Below are positions 13,401 to 25,486 of a stretch of DNA of 64,000 nucleotides, in pieces. The notes under the pieces were generated by a model. That model saw only the letters and a list, made by a program, of their open reading frames with translations, ran no database searches and was not told the origin of the DNA. Location: positions 24,368,501 through 24,432,500 of the forward strand of contig JAKSXM010000007.1 of the NCBI GenBank assembly GCA_022575985.1, written 5' to 3'. The first letter of the stretch is position 1, and the number at the start of each line of letters is the position of its first letter. The position numbers were made by a program, and so were the translations under genes. The stretch is from Anagrus nilaparvatae. Its lineage: Eukaryota; Arthropoda; Insecta; Hymenoptera; Mymaridae.

Positions 13401-16400
13401 ACACTGTAAAAAAAAACTCCGGTGATTTTTCGACAAAATTGGTAAATTTACTAAAATTTAGTAAATTTTCGAAAAAATTCGCAATTTTTCGAAAAAAATC
13501 GGAAATTTACTAATATTTGTAAATTTGCGAAAAAATAGTAAATTTACGATTTATTTTTTCGTAAATTTTCGACAAAATCGTAAATTTACAACTATGTCGT
13601 AATTTTACGATTTTTGTAGAAAAATTGCAATTTTTAATCGAAAATTTGTGACAAACAGTTGTGAAATTACAAGCCATATTTTTTGTACCTAAAAACGCAT
13701 AGCATAGTTAGAGTCATAAAATAATGTTTTTTGATTTTATACCATGAGAAAAGATGAATACTTTTATTTTTTTTCGCTACATTTCTTTTAGCAAATAGGT
13801 ATATAATTATTAATATTTTAACAATAAAAAATATTTTTAATTACGTAAAAAAGGATAATCTGGACGAACAAGTTATTATAAGTAAAAACAGGATGAGTCA
13901 ATTATAATTTAAATGGGACATTTTTACTTTAAAAAAAAAAAATTAATTTTGATAATAATTTTTAGTATATGAGGCATTATTTTTTTTTTACTACTTAACT
14001 TGGACAAAAAACTGAAAAAAAAAAAATTTGAAGGCACATCGATATAACCCGTGTTTTCAGGTAGTTTGAACCTTCAGAAAACCGAAAAAAATCGTGAACA
14101 AGAAATCGGCGATAGGTGCCAAAAAGATTTTTCCACTTTTATCTCAAAAACTGCCTTTTTTCGTAACTGAGCTAACCGATTTTCGAAAATTTTTATTTCA
14201 GGGGTTTTTCGCGGTATTTTTAGGGATTTATTTTATGACAAGTTAAAACAAGTTCAAAACTAATACAAGCAAGGATTTAGCATCAATTTTTAACAATATT
14301 TTGACATTTATAAGCTTGAAAACCTGTATTTATTTTTTGCTTTTTTTCAAATTTTGTTTTATAACTTTTTCTTGCACCTTAGGCTGTTTTTAATCTACGT
14401 ACAAGTTATAATGGTAAATATTGATAATTTTTAGTCCAAATTGATTGTTACATACCATCAAGATGCCCGAAAATAATTATTTTAATGCGCTACAATGATG
14501 GAACCCCTAGAGTCCCAATTTTTTAATTCTTGTTAAAATGAAGTAATTATACTTTTTCATCTTAAATATTTTGTCTATTTTATTTTTATCTCATAAAATA
14601 TATTTTTCCAAGCAAATAAAACTCCATTAATGATTATGTGCCCAAATATTTTTCATTTATACTCGTTTGTTACCAATTTTTTCAATTTTATACAATACGT
14701 AATTTTTGACTGATTATGCATATTTTCAAGCTGTAGAATTAAATTAAAAGGGGAGTTCAATACATTTGGAACACCAAATTATAACAAATGGTTATGAATG
14801 AGTTTATTATGTTGAAAAAACATGACGGCTACTCTCCGTTCATTCTAATGGGTCTTCTGGGCCTAAAAACGCAGGGTTCAATGTTATAAAATAGGTTTTT
14901 TTGGCAATGAAACGCTTAAACCTCACAAGTTAACCAAAACACTTCTGGTTGGTCTCAATTTTTTGGTGTAAGTGTCACCTTTCAAACGCCGTAAACCGCA
15001 ATTTTCCATCACTAATTTTTTTATTAATGTAGCCAATTAACCAAATTACCTATTTTTAATTGCTGCCAAATTCGTAATTTCTAATAAAAAAAGGTTTTGT
15101 ATGTCTTGAAAAATTCCTACAAGCTTGAAGTTTCCAAAAATTTTTTCTCGTCTCATTTTCTTGAGTCGTTTTTAAGAAATGGCTCTTCTAAGTTAACATT
15201 AAAAATTAGCCTTTTATAAAACCATATAATTGGGACTCCGACTTCTAATTATCATATATCTGATGATTAAATAATTTAAAAAAGTAGAGTAAAGAATTTT
15301 TGGAAATTTGAAGCTTGTGGAAATATTTTGAGACTTATAAAACCCATTTTCGTCAAAAATTACAAATTTGGCAGCAATTTAAAAATAGGTCATTTTTAAC
15401 CAAAAATGACCATTTGGTTAATTGGCTATAGTGATGAGAGGATTAATGATAATAAATTACGGTTTACGGCGTTTGAAAGGTGGTATTTACACCAAAAAAA
15501 TGAAACCAACCAAAGAAAAGAGTAAAAGAGTTTAAGTTAGCTTGTAAGGTTTTAGCGTCTCATTGAAAATTACCAAAAAACCCTATTTCATTGAGCCCTG
15601 CGTTTCTAGGCTCAGATGGCCCTTTGGAATGAACGGAGAGTAGCCGGCATGTTTTTTCAACATAATAAACTCATTCATAACCATTTGTTATAATTTGGTG
15701 TTCCAAATGTATTGAACTCCCCTTTTAATTTAATTCTACAGCTTGAAAATATGCATAATCGGTCAAAAATTACGTATTGTATAAAATTGAAAAAATTGGT
15801 AATAAACGTGTAAAAATAAAAAATATTTGGGCCCATAATCATTAATGGAGTTTTATTTGCTTGGAAAAATATATTTTATGAGATAAAAATAAAATAGACA
15901 AAATATTAAAATAGACAAGCCTAAGGTGCAAGAAAAATTAATAAAACAAAATTTGAAAAAAAGCAAAAAATAAATACAGGTTTTCAAGCTTATAAATGTC
16001 AAAATATTGTTAAAAACTGATGCTAAATCCTTGTTTGTATTAGTTTTGAACTTTTTTTAACTTGTCACAAACAAATATCCCTAAAAATACCGCGAAAAAC
16101 CCCTGAAATAAAAATTTTCGAAAATCAGTTACGAAAAAAGGCAGTTTTTGACATAAAAGTGGAAAAATCTTTTTGGCATCTATCGCCGATTTCTTGTTCA
16201 CTTTTTGTTTCGGTTTTCTGAAGGTTCAAACTATCTGAAAAAACGGGTTATATCGATGCGCCTTCAAATTTTTTTTTTCTTCAGTTTTTTGTCCAAGTTA
16301 AGTAGTAAAAAAAAAATAATGCCTAATTTATGTGCATTTCTACGAAAAAATACGTTTTATGAGCACTAAAAATGAAAAAAAAAAAATTTAAGAGGCAACG

Positions 16401-18235
16401 ATTACCACCATGATTTTTTGATAGTTTGCAACCTATAGAATGCAAAAAAAACGTTATCACGGAATCGGCGATGGATGCCAAAAAGATTTTGCCACTTTTA
16501 TGTCGAAAACCGTGTTTTTCGTATCTGAGCAACCCAAAATAATTTAAGAAAAATAAAATAGGCGATAACTTCATTAATCAAGATAAAAATTACTTTTTTG
16601 TTAATTAAAATTTAAAATAATAGATGACAAAATCTGATTGCCAGGGAAAAACTACTCCACAAGAAAAAAAAACTTTTCTTTTTACGATGAAATTTAGCCG
16701 AGTTGTCGTCAATTTAAGATTTTACTCAATATTTTATATTGAAAAATGCCTATTTCTGACTTGTTTGATTTTCATCGTAAAATAATAACTTTTTTTTAAA
16801 AATCGATTAATTTTTCCCTGAGTATTCATTTCTTCAAAAAAAAAATCATTTTTGTTCACAAAATTTTAATTTTTAGGTCAGAAACCTTTGAAAACTGTAA
16901 TTAGCCAAATTTATATAACACAGTTTTTCATTGGTTTTTGACCTAAATGTTGAAATGTGGTAAAAAATTATTCTTTTCTTGAAGAAATAAATACTCAGGG
17001 AAAAAGTAAACGATTTAAAAAAAAAATGAGTATTTTACCATAATAATCAAGGGAATAATGCATATTTTAAGTTCAGAAACAGACTTTTTTTAATGTCTTT
17101 TTTAAGAAAAATTTGAGTAAAATCGTAAATTGACGATAACTTGGCTAAATTTCATTGTCAAAAGAAAAGTTTTTTTTTGTTCTTGAGTAGTTTTTCTCTG
17201 GCAATCACTATCGACACTATGGCCCATATCATTCGATTCCTTCCTCTAACAAACTGTATATTTTGGAAATTCAAATGACGGAGCGTCCTAAAGTATGGTA
17301 TAAAATAAAAAAACATTATTTTATGACTCTAAATGGTTTGCTATGCGTTTTTAGGTACGAAAAATAGGACTTGTAATTTCACAATTGTTTGTCGCAAATT
17401 TTCGATTAAAATTTGCAATTTTTCTACAAAAATCGTAAAATTACGACACAGTTGTAAATTTACGATTTTGTCGAAAATTTACGAAAAAAAAAATTGTTAA
17501 TTTACTATTTTTTCGCAAATTTACAAATATTAGTAAATTTCCGATTTTTTTCGAAAAATTGCGAATTTTTTCGAAAATTTACTAAATTTTAGTAAATTTA
17601 CCAATTTTGTCGAAAAATCACCGGAGTTTTTTTTACAGTGAATAATTTTGCTTAAATCTTTGAACCTATTCAACTTTAAAAATTTATATAATTATAAGCG
17701 CGTTTTAATTGCTAAAAGTTAAATTGCACTTAATTAGCAATTACATTGTACTTTTTATATACAGCTATGTAACTAAAATATAAAAAGCCTTATTGAACTT
17801 GAAATTAAAACATTTTTTTATAAAAGTCGTAATAATGAAATATTTTAAATTGAAACTAATTAATCTATTGTTCACAGAGTTGTTTCTTGTTTTTAGAAGA
17901 TCCTAAAAGTATCGTTAAAAGTAAAAATAAATAAAAATTATTTACGCTTCTTTGATTATGACGTTATCATTGATATAATTTGTTGTTGGCCTATTGTAAT
18001 TAAATGCTAAATTATCAAAATTTTCTCTAGGATTCTCTCTAGGATTTTCTCTGTCCCAATCTTTACTAATATCTTGATCTCGAATTCGATCTCTGCTTCT
18101 ATCAAAGTCTCTATTTCTGTCGTCATAACGATTCCAGGGTGAACGAACCGATGAGTCTGTTGATTGGTTTTCAGAAACAAATTGCCCGTGACTGAATGTC
18201 ACGAGCATTGTTACCAAAATGAGTAGTAGCCACAT
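7419..18235 (-). CDS. Mcr: Macroglobulin complement-related / CD109-like thioester-family protein
   Basis: Five coding exons on the minus strand (18235-17946, 12358-8861, 8760-8226, 8166-7973, 7902-7419) join in frame to 1666 residues. Exon 1 encodes a signal peptide (MWLLLILVTMLVTFSHG) and a charged Arg/Asp/Glu-rich linker. From residue 98 the macroglobulin domains follow. An LDL-receptor class A module lies at about 777-813 (six Cys, CDGIYQCDDGTDE), the NVWLW motif of the A2M domain starts at 838, the thioester domain carries DCAEQ at 1087-1091, and the receptor-binding domain ends with a hydrophobic tail (about 1643-1658). An LDLa module inside a TEP is the mark of insect Mcr, which acts at septate junctions and in phagocytosis. 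The thioester motif departs from GCGEQ at two positions, although Cys and Gln remain. The linkage of exon 1 across a 5.6-kb intron is inferred from matching splice phase (GC + A), signal peptide and strand. Confidence 0.92.
12525..12553. repeat. (TA)n microsatellite
   Basis: About 14 uninterrupted TA units within the first coding intron of Mcr. Nearby words are duplicated on each side (aataaaaatagtata near 12513 and 12594). Confidence 0.85.
13402..17640. mobile_element. 4.2-kb palindromic foldback element inside a Mcr intron
   Basis: The left end reads CACTGTAAAAAAAAACTCCG and the right end is its complement, finishing CCGGAGTTTTTTTTACAGTG at 17640. The arms pair over most of their length around a centre near 15220. 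For example, acatgacggctactctccg (14820s) faces cggagagtagccggcatgt (15640s), and aaccttcagaaaaccg (14070s) faces cggttttctgaaggtt (16210s). The right arm is longer because it contains a diverged duplicate (about 16326-16545) of the 16120-16325 segment and a second nested palindrome (16636-17206). No transposase frame is visible. The element lies wholly within the 5.6-kb intron between Mcr coding exons 1 and 2, so it would be transcribed with the gene. Confidence 0.85.
16636..17206. mobile_element. Nested 571-bp palindromic MITE
   Basis: The ends are GATTGCCAGGGAAAAACTAC on the left and the near-complement on the right (gtagtttttctctggcaatc). Pairing continues inward (tttccctgagtattcatttc against gaaataaatactcagggaaa) to a centre near 16921. 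The opposite arm of the host palindrome lacks this sequence, so it arrived after the host palindrome formed. I find no clean target duplication. Confidence 0.75.
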
Positions 18236-19974
18236 TTTTTTTCCTGGAAAAAAATTATTACCAATATAGTATGATATGGTTAATAACTTTAATTACTTTC
18301 ATTTTATTTTAATTTATTGATAATTTTTGATAAAAAAACAACAAAAATTTTTAATTTATATTACTTCGAAATAAAAAAGTTTTAAGTTTTGAAAATTTAT
18401 TTATAGCGCTGTTTAGTACTATGTTTAAAAAAACTATTCAACAGTTTAGTATATACCTTAGATTAGCATATATGAATGAAAAGTTTTCATAAAAAACATA
18501 TTAACATAAGGTAAAACTATTTTGCAAATCCGACATTATTATAGGAATTCTATTTTAAGAACCCTTTTATGTTTCAATATTCTTTCGTACCGGATATGCA
18601 AATATTATTGACGTCTGCTGTTACACAAAACAAATTTGATTTTAAATGATGATTTATACCAAAACTTATTAATATATTTTTAAAAGCGCAATATTTAAAA
18701 TTTTGCATCTCAAATATTAATTATTAAAATGAAATAGATAACTATAAAAAATTTTTTTCTTCAAAATTTCAATTCTAGGTATAAATGTGGATTTTTTAAT
18801 TATATTATTGTTTAGGCTTTTAAAAATATGTAAACAAATCGGTCATTGATATTAACTTTTACTATAATGCATATTATTCATAATAATGTCCACGCCCGTG
18901 CATAAAGCATATGTAATTCATATTCCATCATCATATAAATAGTACATATGTGTAAGTATATTATTTAAAATCATCATATTTTACTCTTCCACATTTCCCG
19001 AGACATTGTCAACAATTTTATACGCGCCTTCTTTTCTTGATTGTAAATTTCTAGCAACTCACGAATTTTCGCAAAACATAAAAAAAAATTTTATTCTGTA
19101 TTTAATAGTTAAATTTTCATATATTTTCATAAAAGTAAAAAAAAAATTAAAAATAACACAGGCTCATTAAGATCGATTTGCAAAAAACACAAACACGCCC
19201 ATGTAGATCGGTATACTATGTATGTGTGACAATAACAAAATGTAAACATTTCTCATATAGCTTTACATGTATTTTATGTATTAAAATTTTATAAAAAATG
19301 CATTGATAGCAATTTTCGATTAATTGTTGTTGGTACCAACGTGGTACCACCTACACTACCAAAAAATTATTTACATAAAAAAGAATGGTTTTAGTTTAAA
19401 AATTTTTTGAATAAAATTTCTTTTTTCAGGATCCATAACTACAATTATATATTATTGAAAAATATTAGCTTACATATATGTAAGAAAATAATTAAAATTG
19501 TGTTATTTTTAAATTTTCAATGTACTAATGATAAAAATTCTGAAAATCGGTAAAAAATTAATGAACATATCATTTGGCTTCAATAAACAAATTGGTACTA
19601 AAATCATTGTAAACATAAAAATTCTTTAAAAAATTAATAATTGTAAATTACCTTAAAAATTAATTGGATCACACAGAGATAAATAAATTCACATATTCAA
19701 ATTATTATGAAATTATTAAAATTTCCATACAAAAACAGGTTAACAACGTGTTCTCCATAGGTCACCGCTAAACCTCGCGCGTTTATTTGCACTAACTATT
19801 ATTGCAATTCTGATTCACTTTTGGGACACATTTATTTTTTAACAAACGCTATTTTTAGATATTAAAATTATTGAACTTTCACAATAAAATATATGAAATT
19901 TGTAATCTTTTTATTATTATTTAATTATTAAAAAATGGTCAACGCCCAATAAATACCTATGATGTTGATCTTAC
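18236..19974. other. Probable 5'-UTR intron of Mcr
   Basis: Minus-strand reading gives a possible acceptor (tttccag) a few bases before the Mcr start codon and a possible donor (cgcag|gtaaga) at 19975/19974. That would make this stretch an intron in the 5' untranslated region. The DNA is AT-rich, and no other gene or repeat is recognised. Confidence 0.4.
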
Positions 19975-20400
19975 CTGCGATGGGGCTACGGCTACTCGCG
20001 CGTCCCCTGATGTTGTGTATGCTTTGTTGCTGTCCTCAACCCAGGCGTCTTTCTTTTTTTTTATTGTAACAATAACACACCTTTTTTTTGAACTCATAAA
20101 ACCGACACTTTATTTTTTTACATGAATTTATTGTTTTCAACCTTTTGCCTCATAATTTTCATGTTTTTTTAAATTTTGTTTATTGCAGAAAATACAAATT
20201 CCTTTTTAATACTTAGGCGCGGATCACCGCGACAAGTACTGATTCTCGATCCTCGCGGCGTGGCGGCAACTCCCACAAATGCTCTATCTTTTTTTGTTGT
20301 ACAGGTTACAGGTGTAAATGCGGTTCTCCACTGCACCGATTTTTATTATCCCCTCCTTCAAAAAAACCGATTTCACGAAAACGCACACTCTTGATCAAAA
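19975..20400 (-). promoter_or_regulatory. GC-richer block, likely Mcr first exon and promoter
   Basis: Two blocks (about 19975-20050 and 20215-20340) are clearly richer in G+C and CpG than the surroundings. On the minus strand the first ends in a good splice donor, CATCGCAG then gtaaga. This fits a non-coding first exon and core promoter of Mcr, but no transcript evidence is available. The open frame on the + strand here (20176-20394) has no recognisable protein features. Confidence 0.35.
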
Positions 20401-20855
20401 TATGCCGGTACCATATTATAAATACGCAAAATATTATAAATATGTCCTGATCCAAATGAGAATAAATTTATTTTTTATCAGAACCTTTAAGCCATAATTT
20501 TCATTTTTGCAAAAATAAATTTTCGTTAAATTTTAAAATTATAATTATTTTATTTATTTATAAGTAGTTAAACGTTTACTTTACAAATAAAATTTAAGTT
20601 CATAACATACTATTATTAAAAAAAAATGAAAGAAAAGAACAGTTTATTTTTTTAGAAATGTGTATAAAAATATTTTAGTATAGTAAATATAAATTATCAA
20701 AAGATTAATATCTAATGCACAATGTCAATGCTCCTTTAAAAAAAAAATCAACAAATATTACAAAAGATGATGAAAAATAAGACTACTTTTATTATAATTT
20801 TTTAGTAGTATAATTTTGTTTTATATTACATTTACATAATTATTTTAAAATTGTC

Positions 20856-21772
20856 TTAGTTATTTTGCGCAGGTGGCTTAGACCAGTCTACATTTAAAAT
20901 TAAGTGATCATAACCATAACCATTAAGTTTAGAAATAGCCAAAGCAGCTTCGGATCTATTTTTGAAGTGAACATATGCAAAGCCTTTGCATGAATTTGTA
21001 TTTTTCTCTTTTGCAAGATAAAGTTTTTGTATAGCTCCAAAAGGCTTAACTAATTCTTCTAAATCAGCATCAGTTGTACTCTCGGACAAATTGGATATTC
21101 TAATAGCTGTTGTGTCATCTCTCCTTTGCATAACATCCCCGCGTTTGTTACCTCCATCTCGCATACTGGGAGGAACATATTTACTTCCTTGCGATTTACT
21201 TGCCTCGGTGTTTCCTGCTACAGGATTAAGTGGTGGTTTCTTTTCTTCTAGTGCTTTACCTACATTAAATAAAATTTTAATTAAAGAAATAAGTTAAAAA
21301 TAGAATATTATGGAATAGTACCTCCACCAGCCAAAACTGTATCCTTGAATGGACACTTGGAAGTCCAGTGATCACCATTGCAGTTACGGCATTTTACTAC
21401 CTTATCTCCACTGTTTTTAATCTTCTCAAAAGCATCGTCTTCGACTTTATTTTCTTCTTCTTTGCTAGATAAGAATTGCATGTACACATCTTCAGCAATA
21501 ATTGTTGTTGCTGGGTTAGGACCTGGGGAATCATTTGCCGAATCTCCAAACTTACCCCAATTTTTACGCTGTGCTATTGTTTTTGATACAGTACGCTTTT
21601 CAATCTTGTATGTTCTTACTATTTTAACTTTTTTATTTTCTTCGTTAAATTTATATTCTGTAACAACTTTAAAACCATTTTCATATACTACTGAAGGTGG
21701 TGGCAAAGTACTATTTCCTTCCTCTTCGACTTCGTCCGCCCAACTAGTTTTAACTTCATAATTTGCTGGCAT
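20856..21772 (-). CDS. EIF3G: Eukaryotic translation initiation factor 3 subunit G
   Basis: Two exons (21772-21322 and 21259-20856) join in frame to 284 residues, the usual size. EIF3G is a subunit of the eIF3 complex that binds the 40S ribosome and helps scanning and re-initiation. The N-terminal half has the conserved eIF3g region ([11 protein letters not shown] near the start, [13 protein letters not shown] at 64-76). A CCHC zinc knuckle follows at residues 128-140 ([13 protein letters not shown]). The C-terminal RRM starts near residue 200, with RNP2 IRISNL at 203-208 and RNP1 KGFAYVHF at 242-249. The single intron is 62 bases. The gene lies head-to-head with UBE2T, about 600 bases separating the start codons. 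Confidence 0.97.
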
Positions 21773-22378
21773 ATCTAATTTAAATAAACGTTATAAGACT
21801 TATAATAAGTTAACTTTTTTATAAAAATCAACTATTTCTAGTGAATACTAACTTGTAAAAACTCTGAAATTATTTTTTTATAATTTTTTATTGCTAAAAA
21901 CACTGATACAAAATAATAATATATGGACTCAAAAATATTAAATCCCACGTTTACGATAGTAAGGTTATAAAATTTTTCAAGTTAGGTATAAAAATATCAA
22001 AATGTGTGTGTGTGTTAATGTGTATAGTTAGTGGCGCCGCGCAGCTGGAAAAAGCGCGGGTTTATATACAAAGTTTAGCCGAAATGAAAAACTTGTAATT
22101 ATGGTTTGAGATAGATTATTATCACACAGATGATTAAAAAGAATAATTTTTTTAATAATACTTTAGTAGTTTTCTTTTCTAATTTTAATGTTAAAATTTC
22201 AATGTAGTTTTTTCAAGTAATACAGTTAGTAAAAGTTTATAAAAGCAAATTTGTTTAAAAATAATTGTGACAATATTAATCAAAAATTTTAATAAAAGGT
22301 AAGTGAAAAAAGCTTGCAATTCTTATCATATAAATTAGTTATAATAAAATAAAATGTTATTTGATTCAGGATTAAATA
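21773..22378. promoter_or_regulatory. Shared bidirectional promoter region of EIF3G and UBE2T
   Basis: This 606-base gap must drive both divergent genes. It contains a short GT repeat (22002-22015) and a GC-rich patch at about 22030-22060 (gcgccgcgcagctgg, cgcggg) in AT-rich surroundings. On the UBE2T side a 5'-UTR intron is likely, with donor aaag|gtaagt at 22298/22299 and acceptor ttcag ending at 22369, nine bases before the ATG. Confidence 0.55.
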
Positions 22379-22840
22379 ATGCAACCTACTCAGAGAATAA
22401 ACCGAGAAATAAAGCAACTTGTCGAACGACCTCCAGAAGGTGTAATCTGCTATAAACCATCAGACAGCACACGATTAATAAAAATAAATTTAATTGGACC
22501 ACCTCACAGTCCATATGAAGGGTGTTTATTTACATTAGAATTAGATGTGCCAGATAGATATCCATTTGTACCTCCACGTTTAAAATTTTTAACTCCAGTC
22601 TATCATCCAAATATTGATACTCAAGGGCTCATCTGTATGGATTTACTTAAGATGCCTCCAAATGGTGGATGGAAACCAACAATTAGTTTGGAAAATTTAC
22701 TTACTGCAGTTTTGTCATTATTAGCACATCCTAATCCAGATGATCCGTTGATGATAGATATAGCAGAGGAATATAGATTCAATAAAAAGGAATACGAGAG
22801 GAAAGCTAGATCACTTGCTCAAAGCAATAAAAATAATTAA
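22379..22840 (+). CDS. UBE2T: Ubiquitin-conjugating enzyme E2 T
   Basis: A single coding exon of 153 residues. UBE2T is the E2 of the Fanconi anaemia pathway, which works with the FANCL E3 to monoubiquitinate FANCD2/FANCI during crosslink repair in the nucleus. The UBC fold is complete: the E2 signature YHPNID is at residues 75-80, the catalytic Cys is C86 in GLICMDLLKMPPNGGWKP, and LAHPNPDDPLM follows. C86 is at the same number as in the human enzyme, and the phrases RYPFVPP and EPN/HPNPDDPLM point to UBE2T rather than other E2s. The start is the first ATG and lies just after a probable 5'-UTR splice acceptor. A poly(A) signal AATAAA is present at 22920-22925. Confidence 0.95.
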   Translation: MQPTQRINREIKQLVERPPEGVICYKPSDSTRLIKINLIGPPHSPYEGCLFTLELDVPDRYPFVPPRLKFLTPVYHPNIDTQGLICMDLLKMPPNGGWKPTISLENLLTAVLSLLAHPNPDDPLMIDIAEEYRFNKKEYERKARSLAQSNKNN

Positions 22841-23581
22841 TGTACTATTAAAGATACACTTTTATTTTCTTATAATTTGTCTAATTTAGTCATTTACAGC
22901 AGAGTTTATTTTTTTTACTAATAAATACTATTTCTGAGAAATAATATTTTAGTTAACTATTTATGTACTTTGATATTTGTGAGCAGTCTTATTATACTAA
23001 GATATAATATCACAAATTTTATTTAATTTCTTACATCTATGACAAAGAATTTTCTAATAAAGCTATACAACTTAAAAAATAATAGTAAAAGGTAAACTAA
23101 ATATAAATATATACAATAAATTTACAATAATACAATAATATCCAATCAAATATTGCAATAAATTATCAAGATACATATATATTCACGCAAACATTAAGCA
23201 AATTTAACAATAATAACAAATAGTCTGAGGCACACGCAGCAAAAGGCAGTGAATATTAGTTTAACATTGGAATTGTTAGTAGACATCTACATTTATCACA
23301 ATATTTTTTAAATACTTGTCTAAAATACTTTTGATCTGTTTCATAAAACATGTCTCGTTGAACAAAATGCATTATAGTTTCAAAATACTGTTATGATATG
23401 TTTTTTTTTCTTACTTATTAAACAAATAAAACTAGTTTTTTAACATTATCAAGCCTTAAATTATTTTATAACATTAACAGATGAAATAATTTTAAAAAAG
23501 CCTTATAAATAAGCATCAAGCCTCCTTAGTTTAATTTGCTAAATAAAGTCTTTTAATACACTAAAAGCTAAAACTTTTTTT
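22841..23581. other. Convergent 3' region of UBE2T and the Dok-like gene
   Basis: AT-rich sequence between two converging stop codons. It holds both 3' untranslated regions; no other gene or repeat is recognised. Confidence 0.5.
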
Positions 23582-25486
23582 TTACCGCTGCATTACCAAA
23601 TATACATTTTCTTCAGACAATTGTTCTTGAAATCCTTGTTCTAAATCTCTAATACGTGGTGACATGAATACATATTCAGAAGTATCCACAAGCATATTAT
23701 TGTCAATGAAATTTTCTTCTGGAGTCGGAGTGGTATCATCTTGGGTATTTGATGTACTAGATCTGGTGTCACCTTCAGAATCAAGACCGTCATCGCTTAT
23801 GCTAAAATAAAAGTAAGTTATTTATTTTTTATACCCATTTTTTTGTTGTACATAAAAAGAACAATAAAAAAATATATTTACCTATCTTTTCTAGTAGAGC
23901 TTGAACCAAGTCTCTGACGTGGTGGCAACGGTGGTGGTAACAGCTTAATCTTGCAATTAAAAAATAAATCTTCCACATTTTCGTATACATTTGATGAAGT
24001 TTTAGAATTTTGCATAATATTATCTTCTATTATTTCTTCATAAATTCCGGAAGCATTTGATATATTTGATACCCTTCTTAGGGAAGGTTCTTCTAATTCT
24101 TCTAAACTTGACATGGCATCAGGAATGCCTGACATTGGTTCAGGTTGATAATCGTTATCTATTGCTCTGGAGTTAGACAAGGTTATTTTTGAAGACATTT
24201 TTTCTAAGGTTGTATTTTCGTCAGACGTATCACGAACTAATTTTACTTCACTATTTGTTCTTGAACTTAAAAATATACCTAGACCTGTATTTAAAAGGTT
24301 TGACGTAATTTTATGTTTTAAATTTTGTAAATTTTTTGTAGATTCAATTTCATTTTGGTTCGAAAGTCTTAAATCTCCCTCGCTTAGGCTAAGTGGTCTT
24401 AAAGAACTTTGATGATATTGGTTGAAAGTATTTTTTTTTGGTCCTCGACCTTGGGTTACAAGATCTTGTAAGAGATTTTGAGCATTTAAGCAAAAGATTT
24501 GTAACTCTCCTAAACCACCGCGAAATTCCTTTGTTGTAACAATAACTACAATTCTTTTAACATCATCAGGTAAACCATTTGTAGCTAAATAAAATTGGTC
24601 CATTTCTTTCCACTCGAAGGTTTCTATTATTTCACCAGAATTAACATCTTTGATGTATATACCAGAGCGACTTGCTATCAAGTCACCATAAAGACCTGTT
24701 AACCCGCATGATCTTGAATGAGAATTATCAACCATAGATATATTATAAGTATTATCCATAAATCGATGAAGTCTAGGTCTAAGCTGTTGCCTTATCCTAG
24801 ACATCCACCTTTGAGACTCGCTTTCAGAATTAGCTGATAAATACAAAAGTGGTTTTCTTTCTTTTGCTGGAAAAACTCCAAATGCATATTTTTTGGTCTT
24901 TGATTCGGTACGACAAACAATGGCATTAGCTGGAATTCTTAATCTATTTTCCTTGTCATTAGCAAAAACTAATCCATTATTTCCTACTCCACAATCTAAT
25001 AATACTTCCAATCCAAGACCTGGTCCAAGTTTTCTAACAGAGCACCAATGTCTTTGCCAAACTTTTCTTGATGTTAATGATCTTTTTCTTAATCTTGGTG
25101 ACATACTTCTATTTTTGGGTAACTTGACATCCATGAAATCACAAAGCCATGTATCATCTGATGACATTGTTGATTGTACTAAAATAACAATAAAATAAAT
25201 AATAAATATTAAATATGTATTTAAATTATGGTTTATTGTAAATATTTTTTTTATGAATGAAAACTATGGTGTTTTAGCACTTGTTAAAGTATAGAATTAT
25301 GGATATTTCTCCCCTGAATATTTATTATTTGTGAGTAAATAATTATATTTTTTGATCAGTCGCGCAGAAAAAAATACAAATAATTTTTAATGGAAAAGGG
25401 ATAAATTATAATATAATATATGTTTAATTACCTGAATTAAAATTTGATACCGAATTTGGCACAAATGAAAACAGTTGTTCATTCAT
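23582..25486 (-). CDS. Dok: Dok/IRS-type PH-PTB adaptor protein
   Basis: Three minus-strand exons (25486-25432, 25178-23882, 23801-23582) give 523 residues. The short first exon (MNEQLFSFVPNSVSNFNS) is in frame, is preceded by an in-frame TAA and ends at a good donor. Translation could also begin at Met23, at 25167. A PH domain spans about residues 30-155 (KVWQRHWCSVRK near the start, SQRWMSRIRQQL near the end). An IRS-type PTB domain spans about 165-265 (CGLTGLYGDLIASRSGIYI, GELQIFCLNAQNLLQDL). The C-terminal half is low-complexity with tyrosine motifs YEEI, YENV, YVFM (Y494) and YLVM (Y518), and a proline run PPPLPPR that could bind SH3 domains. This is the layout of receptor-tyrosine-kinase docking proteins at the membrane. 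Dok fits the size best; a short IRS/chico relative is the alternative because of the two YxxM motifs. Confidence 0.8.

Noticed and set aside
21378..21761. 127-residue + strand open frame
   Set aside because: It lies antisense to the first EIF3G exon and has no recognisable domain.
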